Notes: generated by a model from the letters alone, not told the origin. A stretch of 64,000 bases of DNA from Paenibacillus sp. LS1 (GCF_026013365.1 NZ_JAPDOE010000001.1:1178001-1242000), one strand, 5' to 3'. Positions 19,222-28,321 are shown, counted from the first letter of the stretch. Made by a program: numbers and translations.

Positions 19222-19864
19222 GAATTGTTCGTTCCAGCAGACGCTTGGTTCGCATCAGGAAAGTAACAAACTCTGCTCTGGTGATGAAGTTTTCCGGTCT
19301 GAAATATAGAATTGGGGTGCCATCCAATTGTGTTACAACCGTCAGTCCCAAATCAGCCAAGCGTTCAATGGAATCTCTTGCCCAGTGGTCCTTGCCTTCT
19401 GTCGTCTGTAAATCCTGAAACTGTATTGCACTCTTACGGTCATAACCATCTTTTTTGATCAGGGTCATGGTCAATTCGACCTTGTACCCCTTCTGATCCT
19501 TATCCATCGTATCCTGATGGTAGAAAATAGGGTCGACTTTGATGGACTCTACAACACCAAAATAGATATTACCCTTCTCATCATAAAATTTGTGTGTCCA
19601 GCCTACGTACATCGCGTAGTCGTGATAGGATTGCTTATCTTTAAACAGGATGTTAATGATCGCCTTGTACGAAGACACGCCCATCTGATGAAAATGCGAG
19701 GGAGCATTAATCATTTTAATTTCCCTCACTTGCGGATTAGGCGAAGGTGAAGAGTACGGATCAATAATTCTTCCGTTTACTGGCTCGAACTTCATGCCTG
19801 TATCTACATACAGCTTTCTTTTATACCGGTCATTAACTAAGCCAAACGGATTTTGCTGAGTCAT
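19214..19864 (-). CDS. Tail protein with C-terminal SLH domain (216 aa)
   Basis: The ATG at 19864 follows AAGGAGG. Residues 1-150 form a compact alpha/beta domain (YKAIINILFKDKQSYHDYAMY, then KFYDEKGNIYFGVVESIKV). The gene directly follows the tape measure, the position held in PBSX-like loci by the LysM-bearing XkdP protein. The C-terminus (residues ~155-210) is one SLH motif: HWARDSIERLADLGL, then YFRPENFITRAEFVTFLMR. The wall-binding part would thus be SLH instead of LysM. SLH binding to secondary cell-wall polymer is established for the family; a role in joining tail tip and cell wall is inferred. Confidence 0.75.
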   Translation of the reverse strand: MTQQNPFGLVNDRYKRKLYVDTGMKFEPVNGRIIDPYSSPSPNPQVREIKMINAPSHFHQMGVSSYKAIINILFKDKQSYHDYAMYVGWTHKFYDEKGNIYFGVVESIKVDPIFYHQDTMDKDQKGYKVELTMTLIKKDGYDRKSAIQFQDLQTTEGKDHWARDSIERLADLGLTVVTQLDGTPILYFRPENFITRAEFVTFLMRTKRLLERTIRE

Positions 19865-19878
19865 ATCAGAGTTCCTCC

Positions 19879-22800
19879 TTATCTACTATATCTAGGGATA
19901 TGATTAATTCCCATTCCCGCACCAACATTGCTGGCCATATAGTTCACCATGCCCGGGCTGTTCTGCCGCAGTGTTTTATCCAACGTAGATGTCAGCCTCT
20001 CCACATCTTTTGTGCTGCCTGTCATATTATCAATGTTCACATGAACCGTAACATCACCCGAACCAACCATCACACTTTTATGTGTATTGTTTGTCGTCAT
20101 GTAATCAAAGTAATCCATGACCTTAAGACCTGCTGGAATGTTGAATGAAGATATCGGTTTATCCATTTTTTTGCTAATTTCATACAAATTTTTGGACTGT
20201 TCTACACCCAATGACTGGATTTGTTTAAAAATCTGCATATATTCATCCGTGCCCGGTTTAAACAATCCACTATTTAGCAAATTATTCCAATCTTGCTTGA
20301 TCGAACTTATTTGTGAGTTCATTTCAGATGCACGGGATTTGTTCAATGCAATTAATTCAGGTGCATCTTCCTTACCCCCATTAGCCGCCAGGAGATCATA
20401 CATTCGTTTATCATAATCCAACTGCGTCAACTCAAACTGATCATTCATTTTGCGTCTAAGCTCATCAATTTGGCTGTTTTTAACACCACTTAGTTCAAGT
20501 TCTGACTGTGCCTTCTGCTGTTTCTTCTCATTGATCTCCAGACCCAGTTCATCTTTCTCCTTGCCTTCAGCCATCTTGTCGTACGTCTTCTGTAAACTTG
20601 CAATGGCCTTATCAAAGAACTTGATATTCTCTTGCAAATATTTCTCCATTAGCGCACGCATCTGACCAGAATCTTCGCGAACACCACTAATCAACAAACG
20701 GGATCGTGTGACTTGGTAATTGGTTTCGTTGTCACTTGTCGATTTGTTAAGCTGCCGATTAATTTTGGCGATCATTTCATCAATGCCATTGCTTTGCGGC
20801 TGAGGTTTATACCCATTAGCCATGGCCCCTATTCCGCCCGCAGCAGGAATGTACTGCATTTGGGGTTGAATGTATTGTATCTGTGGTTGTTGTTGAGTGT
20901 TATCGCCAGGTGGCTTTCCTGACTCTTTATCCATTTGAATCTGGGCCTCTTTCTTCTCCTGCTCGTAGTTATACTCTTTGGCCAGTTTCTTCTCAACCGC
21001 ATCTCCGCCTTTTTCGGACCATACCGCTTTGAAACCCGCCCAGTAATCCCCCATCTTATTGTTGGTGGCATTGTTTCCGAACAAGGTGCTCATTCCGCCC
21101 TTGAAAATCCCATCCATTCCCAGGTTAAGACCTTTCCACACTTTACCTACAAATGAGGATTGCTCCATATCTTTAAAATCCTTGGCTAGTTCTTCTTTAT
21201 TTGTTGCACGAATACTCTGCTTTTCTGCTTCTGATTTCCCCATATTGCTCAGAGGATCAACCAGACCGGATACTACATCCACCGCAGTCATGGCCATGCC
21301 CAGGTATGGGACAGCTTTTAGCGGTTTCAGTATCGACTTGCCCAACTTGCCGAGCTTTGCCCATTTCCCTGGAATATCTCCGTTTTTCTTACGCTCTCTC
21401 GTAATATCACGTTGGGTAAGGATATCTCCAGGGGTTCCATCTGGCTTATCCGGTCCTCTGACTACGTTCCCGTCCTTGTCACGAATAGGTGCATGACCAT
21501 TAAAAAATGCTTTTTTACTACCGACTTCCTTCATATCTTCGAATCTCTGTTTAATCCCTCGTCTCTTGGGCTTGTCCTTCTTCTTCTTGTCTGAACCAAA
21601 ATCCATAACTTCCTCAATCTTTGATGTAGCCATATCCTTAATTACGTCATTGATGAGATCTTGATGTCTCTCTAAAAAAGGTTTGTTTGCTGAATCTTCC
21701 TTGTCATCCTTAACAGGGGATCCACTGCTTCCTGCTCCTGGAACAACTAGTAATCCTCCTGGACCACTCATCATACTCGCGAGCTGAACTCGTTCAAGTT
21801 CCTTCAGTTTGGATATGTATGCTGTAGCATCAATCATGCCCTGTCTAAAAGAAGCATTTAACTCATTGACTTCGGTTCTCAATGTGGAGAGAACGTCATT
21901 CAATAGCGTTGACTGCTTACGCAGCTTCTGGATCTCGGATTCGTACCGCTGAACATCGGTTGAACCGTATGTAAACTCAGCATTAAGGAAATACAACTTG
22001 TTTCGTAGTTCAACTGCATTCAGGTCCATGTCATCCATCGCCATCATCAAAACTCTAGCTTGGTGTTCAAGTTGCATCATTGCTCTACTCGTGTCATCCA
22101 GTTCTCGGCCTAGAAACTCAAGACTTCGCTTCGTCTTTACAATCTGAATATCGAGTGAATGCATTTCTTCTCGCAACAGAAGAAGTTCTCGACTATACGT
22201 TTTGACTCGCTTCTCAGCTTCGTCACGTTCTTCTGCATGAACGGAAGAAGCAGCTGTATCCCCATCTTGTATAGCCTGATTGTACATTTCATGTTGATGA
22301 TCTCGGGTTGTCCGAGCCTGAAGTACATCATCTTGCTTGGCTGCGGCCTTACTTTGAACTTCAGTTCTGCGATGATCCAGAGTCTGTAGACGACTCTGCT
22401 GTCTGCCCATTTCCTGCGCTACACCAGCACGCTGCACATCCGTGACTTGTAGTCGCTCGGGAACATTGCTCCCCGTATTACCAACTTTCTCTGGATCTGC
22501 ATTCGTAGCACCATATCGTTTCTGATCGCCTTCATTCATCACTTCACCGAACTTATCCCAGGCAACCTGCACTCCGACTTCATCCATAATTCGGTTAAGC
22601 AGTTCCATATGATCAACAATGCTACCCGTACGATCACCAATTAACCGCATGACTGCGATAAGATAATCGCCCAGCTGGGCAAATTCCTCTTTCAATCCTT
22701 GCATCGCCTCATGTGTTGCAATCTGAAATGCGATTTCGATCTCTCGTTGTCGGAATTGAAGGTTGTCTCTACTACCGGTGCGCTGATGGATCGATGCGTT

Positions 22801-23733
22801 TGCATCCGTAGCCTTCAATTGTTCAGCAAGAATATCGAATCTAACTCGATTCGATGCAAAGCCCTGCTGAGGATGATCTCCTTTGGACTGAACCAACAAT
22901 CCAGCCTTGCTAATCCAGTTGGCTAATGCATCCTCTTGTGCAAGCGTTCCATCAAGGTTACCAGCCATCGGAAAGGTCTGACGCATCATATCCATCAAGT
23001 CCTGAACGCCAATATCCAACATCGTTGAAGCTCTGATCATCATGTCTGTGACTTGGGACAGATCAAAGCTACTGCTTCCCCATGCCGAATTAACAGCTTC
23101 CAGACCTGTTGCCGTCTGTTCTACATCTGTATTGCCCACTGAATTCAGCTTGGCCACTTCTTCAGCAAATGCGACAGCCTCAGATGCATGATCATAATTA
23201 CGAGAACCAATGCGATAGGCAAGACCTACATCTTCCTGATCCATACCATGTTGCAGTGCAATTCGTTGCAGATTTTTGACTGTTCCCGTTTGTGTGTATT
23301 GCCTACTATCATCCGATGTTCCAGACGATCTAAGCTCGAAATTCTGGTTGGCCCGGGTCATCTGTTGATCCATCTGTTGCGACGAGTCAAGAGATTTCTT
23401 GAGTAGTGTTGATGAATACCCCTTGGTTTCAGCTGATGAAATATATTTCATCGTATTCATCACGGAGTCTAACAACTCCTGTGATCCAGCTGCCGACACA
23501 TCCTTCATTTCACTGAAAGCTTCTCGATAAAAGTGCTCCAAATCAGTAGTCAGCGTTTCAATCATTTGCGACTGCATATCACTTCTGATTGTTTCCACAC
23601 GTCTAACCAACGCGCTAACACCTGAAGGGGATCTCCCTTTCAGCGCTGCGTTTTGTCCAGTTAATTGATCCATATCCGTTAATATTTCTTGTGTTAAGGA
23701 GTGTTTCTCTCCTTGTCCTTCTGTTTCAGTCAA
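19879..23733 (-). CDS. Tail tape measure protein (~1,285 aa)
   Basis: A TTG start at 23733 follows AAAGGCGGTGAT, one mismatch from the anti-Shine-Dalgarno complement, at 5-nt spacing. It is preferred to the ATG 14 codons upstream (23775), which lies in a hairpin without a binding site. The protein is long, Gln/Ser/Met-rich and helical, with coiled-coil stretches (residues ~420-640 and ~990-1150) and one hydrophobic segment (VPYLGMAMTAVDVVSGLVD, near 825). It follows the frameshifted chaperone pair, the hallmark of a tape measure, which sets tail length. By the usual ~0.15 nm per residue, ~1,285 residues would give a tail near 190 nm (inference). No lytic domain was seen in it. Confidence 0.85.
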   Translation of the reverse strand: MTETEGQGEKHSLTQEILTDMDQLTGQNAALKGRSPSGVSALVRRVETIRSDMQSQMIETLTTDLEHFYREAFSEMKDVSAAGSQELLDSVMNTMKYISSAETKGYSSTLLKKSLDSSQQMDQQMTRANQNFELRSSGTSDDSRQYTQTGTVKNLQRIALQHGMDQEDVGLAYRIGSRNYDHASEAVAFAEEVAKLNSVGNTDVEQTATGLEAVNSAWGSSSFDLSQVTDMMIRASTMLDIGVQDLMDMMRQTFPMAGNLDGTLAQEDALANWISKAGLLVQSKGDHPQQGFASNRVRFDILAEQLKATDANASIHQRTGSRDNLQFRQREIEIAFQIATHEAMQGLKEEFAQLGDYLIAVMRLIGDRTGSIVDHMELLNRIMDEVGVQVAWDKFGEVMNEGDQKRYGATNADPEKVGNTGSNVPERLQVTDVQRAGVAQEMGRQQSRLQTLDHRRTEVQSKAAAKQDDVLQARTTRDHQHEMYNQAIQDGDTAASSVHAEERDEAEKRVKTYSRELLLLREEMHSLDIQIVKTKRSLEFLGRELDDTSRAMMQLEHQARVLMMAMDDMDLNAVELRNKLYFLNAEFTYGSTDVQRYESEIQKLRKQSTLLNDVLSTLRTEVNELNASFRQGMIDATAYISKLKELERVQLASMMSGPGGLLVVPGAGSSGSPVKDDKEDSANKPFLERHQDLINDVIKDMATSKIEEVMDFGSDKKKKDKPKRRGIKQRFEDMKEVGSKKAFFNGHAPIRDKDGNVVRGPDKPDGTPGDILTQRDITRERKKNGDIPGKWAKLGKLGKSILKPLKAVPYLGMAMTAVDVVSGLVDPLSNMGKSEAEKQSIRATNKEELAKDFKDMEQSSFVGKVWKGLNLGMDGIFKGGMSTLFGNNATNNKMGDYWAGFKAVWSEKGGDAVEKKLAKEYNYEQEKKEAQIQMDKESGKPPGDNTQQQPQIQYIQPQMQYIPAAGGIGAMANGYKPQPQSNGIDEMIAKINRQLNKSTSDNETNYQVTRSRLLISGVREDSGQMRALMEKYLQENIKFFDKAIASLQKTYDKMAEGKEKDELGLEINEKKQQKAQSELELSGVKNSQIDELRRKMNDQFELTQLDYDKRMYDLLAANGGKEDAPELIALNKSRASEMNSQISSIKQDWNNLLNSGLFKPGTDEYMQIFKQIQSLGVEQSKNLYEISKKMDKPISSFNIPAGLKVMDYFDYMTTNNTHKSVMVGSGDVTVHVNIDNMTGSTKDVERLTSTLDKTLRQNSPGMVNYMASNVGAGMGINHIPRYSR

Positions 23734-23758
23734 AAGAATCACCGCCTTTATGCATAAA

Positions 23759-23790
23759 TCCCGTTCTACCTTCATTTAGGCAAAACGGGA
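23759..23790 (-). promoter_or_regulatory. Imperfect hairpin upstream of the tape measure gene
   Basis: TCCCGTTTTGCC and GGTAGAACGGGA (minus strand) form a 12-bp stem with wobble or mismatched pairs around an 8-nt loop. Only TTTATGC follows, so it is a weak terminator at best. It sits 25 nt before the TTG start and could tune tape-measure translation or processing. Confidence 0.45.
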
Positions 23791-23800
23791 TGTCTCTCTC

Positions 23801-24633
23801 TTATCCTCCGAGCGCTTGTGCAAGCATACCGATATCATCTTCTGATATCTCTGTGTAATCCTCGTCATTGAAGGTTCTTTTACGTCTGACGGTGCCATCT
23901 TCTTCGACTTCCTCGCCTCCACCGCCACCGAACATGCGGAAAGGTGCTGTCATAAGTTCAATCTCAAATTGAATATATTTCTCGGCTGACTTGCACAGCT
24001 CCGCAACCTGAGGGAGTGTGTACTCCCAAATCTCCCACTTGTTCAGCCCACAGTGTTTATGGAGGGTGAAGAAGATTTCTCCCCAGTGAACGGGTTCCTG
24101 TGTTTCCGTATCACGGATTTCGGTTCCCTCCAAAGATTCCCCCTCAGTGCGTTCTACTTTTTTAAACCATTGAGCCCTATGAGCATATCAATGACTTTGC
24201 GAGCTGTGTTCAGATCAAGATACTCATCCAGATATTCTCGATTGATGATATACTCACCGTGCTCGTCTTTGGTCACGATATGAGGATAATTTTTGAACGC
24301 CATTGCCAATACATCAAATAAATCCTGCTGCCGCTTTTCGTCCAGTTCATCATTCTCAGTCGGAATGAAATTAAGGATAATGGCATCAATATTGACCGTC
24401 TTCAGCAACTTCATCAGACGACGGGCATCCTTCAGGTTACACGGCGGAATACGATATTTCCGTCGATCCCGCAGCGTAATAATCTCATCATCTTCGAAGA
24501 ATGCACGTTCAGCAGCCTCCACTTCCTCCGGAGTCACCCGTTTGTTTTCCGGATCATCTTTGATTCGTTTCGACGCTTCCTCATTCAGCTTTTCCGCAAG
24601 CTCACGCTCGGCTTTTTCTTGTTCTGTTTCCAT
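23801..24633 (-). CDS. Tail assembly chaperone fusion (G-GT type) made by -1 frameshift
   Basis: Two adjacent frames before a tape measure gene are the classic lambda G/T layout. At the end of the first frame (LNGLKK, stop TAG 24156-24154) stands the slippery heptamer A AAA AAG (24163-24157). A -1 slip there reads on as KVERTEGESLEGTEIRD with no stop and continues to the TAA at 23801, adding about 118 residues. The downstream frame has only a TTG (24133) with no ribosome binding site, so it is best explained as frameshift product. The T-like part contains a Trp/Tyr-rich stretch (CGLNKWEIWEYTLPQVAELC), a Gly run and an acidic C-terminus (DEDYTEISEDDIG). The fusion would recruit tube protein to the tape measure during assembly. 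Confidence 0.85.
24154..24633 (-). CDS. Tail assembly chaperone, G-type (159 aa)
   Basis: The chosen start is the ATG at 24633 (METEQEKAERELAEKLNEE), with GGGGAGG 12 nt upstream. The longer reading from 24744 runs through the preceding terminator hairpin. The protein is acidic and helical, with the sequence DARRLMKLLKTVNIDAIIL in its core and ending LNGLKK at the frameshift site. Chaperones of this class coat the tape measure and are absent from the mature tail; the unshifted form is normally in large excess. Function is assigned from position between tube and tape measure and from the slippery sequence. Confidence 0.8.
   Translation of the reverse strand: METEQEKAERELAEKLNEEASKRIKDDPENKRVTPEEVEAAERAFFEDDEIITLRDRRKYRIPPCNLKDARRLMKLLKTVNIDAIILNFIPTENDELDEKRQQDLFDVLAMAFKNYPHIVTKDEHGEYIINREYLDEYLDLNTARKVIDMLIGLNGLKK
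24157..24163 (-). promoter_or_regulatory. -1 programmed ribosomal frameshift site (A AAA AAG)
   Basis: On the minus strand the 0-frame reads TTA AAA AAG TAG. The heptamer A AAA AAG is in the correct phase immediately before the stop, the efficient dnaX-type slippery sequence. Slipping back one base enters the downstream frame, which is open to 23801. No strong downstream stem-loop was evident by eye. Confidence 0.85.
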
Positions 24634-24673
24634 GAATTTAAAGACCTCCCCAGGACATTCTCCCCCATATACT

Positions 24674-24740
24674 AAAAAACCTGGCAAGGCAAGGCTCTGT
24701 GAAGGGGAGGACACAGATGCCGTTTGATACCTTGCCAGGA
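24674..24740 (-). terminator. Nested hairpin terminator after the major tail protein gene
   Basis: CCTGGCAAGG and CCTTGCCAGG are perfect complements enclosing a second hairpin (CTGTG/CACAG), followed by TTTTTTAG. It would stop most transcripts after the tube gene, fitting the large excess of tube subunits needed over tape measure and hub. Confidence 0.75.
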
Positions 24741-24761
24741 GCAATCAACCTTATTTAGATA

Positions 24762-25583
24762 TTAGATCTTGCTTGGTGCGCTGAAGCGTTTGATACTGCC
24801 GATTTTTCCGTCAGCACGTTCAGGATCAAGAATCTGCAAGGAGATTGCAGATGCAGAAGCGGCAGCGCGCTGGGCATTGATGCTGAATGTTCCTTTTGCA
24901 CGGCACATGTACAGCTCGGTTTCAACACCTGCATAGGAACCATCTTTTTGCTGGAACGTACCGTGATGAATGACAGAGATCGGGAACGGTACTTCGTCAA
25001 CCAACAGATCAACCATGTCTACAATTTGATCTCGTTTGTAGTTCAACACAATCTCTTTACCGATATGGGCAGCATTCAGGATGATTACACCATTCGCTTC
25101 GTCGTAGAAGAATGCATTTGGTTCCACGGCTGTTCCTTTAGTAGTGAGTTGTTTCAGCAACGTGTTGGAATCTTTGAGACGAACCGTAATGTCACCGTTA
25201 CTTCCATAGATATCACTCGCATGCTTCGGTTTGGCTTCAGCAAATCCAGAATTGGATACGCCTGCAGCCACTGTAGACTGCTCATTCAGCACCCATACAT
25301 AAGACTTCACTTGCTCTTGTACTGTTGAACCCATCATCAGCTGGATCGCATCCAGATCGAATTTGGCATCTGTTGCCGATACTTCGATCGATTTCGACTT
25401 CACCAGTACATCAATGGCGAACAGCCCGTCACCACCAAAGATGTCCTCAAGCTCCACGTTAAGGTCAATTTTCAGATCTTGCAGGGTACCCAGGGTAACT
25501 ACCTCAATTTCGCCCATCGGATCTTTTGGAAGGCGTTTAGCCATGAACGTACCTACACCTTTGATAATCATTTTTTTAGCCAT
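24762..25583 (-). CDS. Major tail (tube) protein (273 aa)
   Basis: The ATG at 25583 (MAKKMIIKGVG) follows GGAGTGG; an in-frame GTG four codons upstream is less likely. The protein is beta-rich and contains GTLQDLKIDLNVELEDIFGG and KSIEVSATDAKFDLDAIQLM, the N-terminal style of siphophage/myophage tail tube proteins, with a long beta C-terminal half. It is the first gene of the structural operon and precedes the chaperone frameshift and tape measure. It would polymerise as hexamer rings around the tape measure. No sheath gene lies next to it, which argues for a non-contractile tail. Confidence 0.8.
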   Translation of the reverse strand: MAKKMIIKGVGTFMAKRLPKDPMGEIEVVTLGTLQDLKIDLNVELEDIFGGDGLFAIDVLVKSKSIEVSATDAKFDLDAIQLMMGSTVQEQVKSYVWVLNEQSTVAAGVSNSGFAEAKPKHASDIYGSNGDITVRLKDSNTLLKQLTTKGTAVEPNAFFYDEANGVIILNAAHIGKEIVLNYKRDQIVDMVDLLVDEVPFPISVIHHGTFQQKDGSYAGVETELYMCRAKGTFSINAQRAAASASAISLQILDPERADGKIGSIKRFSAPSKI

Positions 25584-25821
25584 TGAACAGTCCACTCCTT
25601 AGGATAGTATGTATTTTTAGCTACGGAGACTTGCTTAAGCCGGGATCAGGTTAAAGGACTTGATGATCGGGAGATCCTTCTTTAATCCGTCTGGCTATTC
25701 ACCGTCTCTGCTTTTTATAGTGTAGAACGCTATCTTCATTCCCTAACGATAATGTAAACGAAATATATTGAAGCACGATTAGCCCCGTATTCTTTGGAAA
25801 AGGAACAGCCTCCTATAAGGT

Positions 25822-25850
25822 CAAAGAAAAGACCCCTACATCAGAGGGGC
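25822..25850 (-). terminator. Terminator after the 212-aa glycosyltransferase-like gene
   Basis: CCCCT pairs with AGGGG and is followed by TCTTTTCTTT on the minus strand; it overlaps the last codons and stop of the gene. It separates the glycosyltransferase operon from the tail operon, which therefore needs its own promoter in 25600-25820; none could be called confidently. Confidence 0.65.
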
Positions 25851-26474
25851 CATTCTGTTTGGCAAAGCATCTATAATTTGGGCTACCTGTTCTGCTCGTT
25901 CTTTGATCTCAAATTCATCGGCAGTAACCAGATGAATATGCGAGCAATATTTTCCATGCTCATAGATTCTCTCGGGTGTAATGAAGACAACGTCAGCAAC
26001 TGCTTCCATCTTGTGTTTGTGCTTCTCATATTGATCGGGATCGGTCAACGAATCAAATACGACCAGATCAGGATAGGCTGTCTCGACAGAACTTGCCAGC
26101 CGACTATCGTTCACCCAGTAGATCACGCGATCACCTTGAAACAGCGTACGGACATTCTGTCCTACACGGGCCACGACAAAGTTTGGAAGCTCAGGATATG
26201 GATACTCCAAGGCTTCAACCTGATAGAACTCATCACTCGAGTTGATATATATTACATTGTAGCCTACTTCCGCGAGTGCTTTTAACAGCCGCTGTGGTCG
26301 ACGCCCGAATCGTTCACTATGGAAATCGATCGCAGGCAGATATACAATCGTTGTATCCGTTTTTGGGGTGTATGTCGTAACATTGAACTCCGTCGCATCA
26401 ATCTCTATTTTTTCAAACTCAATTGTCGGTGTGGTCGCCTGGCTACCAAACATTCGTTTAAATATCTTTTTCAT
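25836..26474 (-). CDS. Glycosyltransferase N-terminal domain-only protein (212 aa)
   Basis: The ATG at 26474 follows GGGAGG and overlaps the end of the 363-residue gene by 17 nt. Its core (TIVYLPAIDFHSERFGRRPQ, then YNVIYINSSDE) matches the N-terminal Rossmann half of the neighbouring 363-residue enzyme (TIVYPPALDWNLLFQRPQQ, then RAIFINEE). It ends after that half and lacks the second Rossmann domain with the nucleotide-sugar site. It could be a partner subunit or a degenerate copy; catalytic activity alone is doubtful. Confidence 0.6.
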   Translation of the reverse strand: MKKIFKRMFGSQATTPTIEFEKIEIDATEFNVTTYTPKTDTTIVYLPAIDFHSERFGRRPQRLLKALAEVGYNVIYINSSDEFYQVEALEYPYPELPNFVVARVGQNVRTLFQGDRVIYWVNDSRLASSVETAYPDLVVFDSLTDPDQYEKHKHKMEAVADVVFITPERIYEHGKYCSHIHLVTADEFEIKERAEQVAQIIDALPNRMAPLM

Positions 26475-27549
26475 TATTTCTGCCTCCCATGACCTGATTA
26501 ATCATCTTCACAGCATCCATTGCCCTGCCATCCCAGCTATTAGACTTAGCCACCCTTACTCGTGCTGCAATTTTGGAAGCACTATTCTCCCGAATCGCTC
26601 TCTCCAACATCACTCCGCAATTATGCTGATTCATAAAGTAAGTTACATCGCTGTACTTATGAACAATTTCCTCCATACGCGTCGTCAACACAGGTTTACC
26701 CGCAGACAAATATTCATAATACTTGATCGGATCGCAGCCCCGGATCATCTCTGTCAACTTGAATGGCACGATACAGACATCGAATTGAGCAATGTAGGCG
26801 GGAAGCACTTTATAATCTTTGTGCGGAAGACAAGTCACATTGGGATGCACAATATTTTTTTGATAGAGGGCATTGTTTCCAATCAGAACGACACGATAAC
26901 CCTTATCTGCAATAGCCGTAATCAGCGCATAATCCACCCATGACGCCATTGCTCCATGGAAACCCACAACCTTTTGCCCATCTTGAACCTCGGGGAAGTC
27001 CGCCGGTTTGGGTAGAACTGCACGCGATTTCTGAAAATGTTGGTAATCTGCCCCATTAGGGCACATAAAGATCGGTTTGCCGTCATGTTTGTGGGCTTCA
27101 TACATCACCTTGGCAGTCGTAGCAATAAGATCCGCACGGTCAAAACATTTCGGGATGTAGGATTTCCACACAGCAAACTCGTCAGCCGAATTATCCAGGT
27201 AATCAAATACGGTAAAATCAAACTTCCGTCCATCCGAATAATTGTACTGGCCTGGATTGGAGAACCAGAGCACCTTTTTTCCTTTGACCAGATGATCGTA
27301 ATTCACGCCTTTTTGCACAAGAAACAGATCTTCATTTAACTTTTCAATCGGACGGCTCTGCTTTCTGTACGTTTCTTCATTGATAAAGATAGCCCGTATA
27401 CCTGGAATATTGGAGAAGGCGGTCATCATTTGCTGAGGACGCTGAAACAAGAGGTTCCAGTCGAGTGCGGGCGGGTAGACAATGGTCATTTCTATACTTT
27501 CAAAAACCGGATTTTCTCGTTGCTTCCTACGAAGCAGCCAATTAAGCAA
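26458..27549 (-). CDS. GT-B fold glycosyltransferase, TuaH-like (363 aa)
   Basis: A TTG start at 27549 overlaps the preceding gene by 8 nt, with GGGGTGGAG just upstream. The protein has two Rossmann-like halves: TIVYPPALDWNLLFQRPQQ and VFDYLDNSADEF in the first, GFHGAMASWVDYALI and PIKYYEYLSAGKPVLTT in the second. The latter holds the Glu-containing E-x7 region typical of GT1/GT4 retaining enzymes. It resembles the teichuronic acid glycosyltransferase TuaH. The sugar and acceptor are unknown. Its place beside tail and SLH genes suggests modification of tail proteins or of wall polymer (inference). Confidence 0.75.
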   Translation of the reverse strand: MLNWLLRRKQRENPVFESIEMTIVYPPALDWNLLFQRPQQMMTAFSNIPGIRAIFINEETYRKQSRPIEKLNEDLFLVQKGVNYDHLVKGKKVLWFSNPGQYNYSDGRKFDFTVFDYLDNSADEFAVWKSYIPKCFDRADLIATTAKVMYEAHKHDGKPIFMCPNGADYQHFQKSRAVLPKPADFPEVQDGQKVVGFHGAMASWVDYALITAIADKGYRVVLIGNNALYQKNIVHPNVTCLPHKDYKVLPAYIAQFDVCIVPFKLTEMIRGCDPIKYYEYLSAGKPVLTTRMEEIVHKYSDVTYFMNQHNCGVMLERAIRENSASKIAARVRVAKSNSWDGRAMDAVKMINQVMGGRNNEKDI

Positions 27550-28186
27550 TCAACTCCACCCCTTCCGCATAAGCATGAACGGGACGCAACCGAGTATCCG
27601 CAAATAGTTCAAACCCCAGTATTCGTGCTTGCTCACAGAATGGTGCATCTTCCCCTGTTGGATGGGAACCATATCGAACCCCTGCTTCGATCACTTCACG
27701 CTTAATCAAATATACGGCACCTGTCAGATCTACCGGGAACAAACCCGCTTTGAATTCAGGTATATGTTTTCCGCCGATCATGGCATTATGAGCCTTCAAC
27801 TTTGGATGATTGCGTATAAGCATGGAGCACACATCCTTGTCATTATCCATTAACTGCTGCAGGCTATGCTCAGGAATGATGATATCCGTATCAATCGAGA
27901 ACAGATAATCACAGTTCGATTTCAGAAACTCATCCAGAAGCATATTTCTCAACAACGCCAGATTATGATAGGAATATTGCCCACGCATATGACCATATGT
28001 TCTCCCCAGATTGTGAGTCAGATAAGGAATCTGATGATCATTAAGGATGTTTTCCGTCTGATCTTCACTATCATTCAGGATGTACATATAATGCTTCTGC
28101 ACTGCTTGTTGCTCAAGCGACTGCAGGTGCCGTTCCATAATCCAAGCCCGATTTCGCACAGGACTACCTATAAATACGTTTTTCAC
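27542..28186 (-). CDS. Family-2-like glycosyltransferase (GT-A fold, 214 aa)
   Basis: The GTG at 28186 (MKNVFIGSPVRNRAWIM) follows AGGGAGAGGGG and removes a 22-residue extension that a longer reading would give. GT-A features are the N-terminal strand (VFIGSPVRNR), the SIDTDIII metal-binding DxD segment (SNCDYLFSIDTDIIIPEHSL) and GEDAPFCEQARILGF near the C-terminus. It heads an operon of three overlapping glycosyltransferase genes. Cytoplasmic; no membrane helices. Acceptor unknown. Confidence 0.75.
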   Translation of the reverse strand: MKNVFIGSPVRNRAWIMERHLQSLEQQAVQKHYMYILNDSEDQTENILNDHQIPYLTHNLGRTYGHMRGQYSYHNLALLRNMLLDEFLKSNCDYLFSIDTDIIIPEHSLQQLMDNDKDVCSMLIRNHPKLKAHNAMIGGKHIPEFKAGLFPVDLTGAVYLIKREVIEAGVRYGSHPTGEDAPFCEQARILGFELFADTRLRPVHAYAEGVELIA

Positions 28187-28321
28187 AGTCCATCCCCTCT
28201 CCCTTTTTACATAGTCTAGACCGTTCCTCAATATCCTTCCCACGTTGAACAAAAAAGGAGTGATTCCTCAAAAGAAGAGAGAGAACGAAGTATTTTTCCT
28301 ATTCTAGTACAGAAGGAGTTG

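Noticed and set aside
17761..19864. S-layer proteins because of SLH motifs
   Set aside because: No signal peptides; both genes sit inside the tail operon between tape measure and hub.
23801..24133. Independent 110-residue gene starting with TTG
   Set aside because: No ribosome binding site; the -1 slippery site directly upstream explains it as the C-terminal part of a frameshift product.
25600..25820. Promoter of the tail operon
   Set aside because: TTTACA and TATAAA boxes occur, but none has a partner at 16-18 nt, so no promoter was called.
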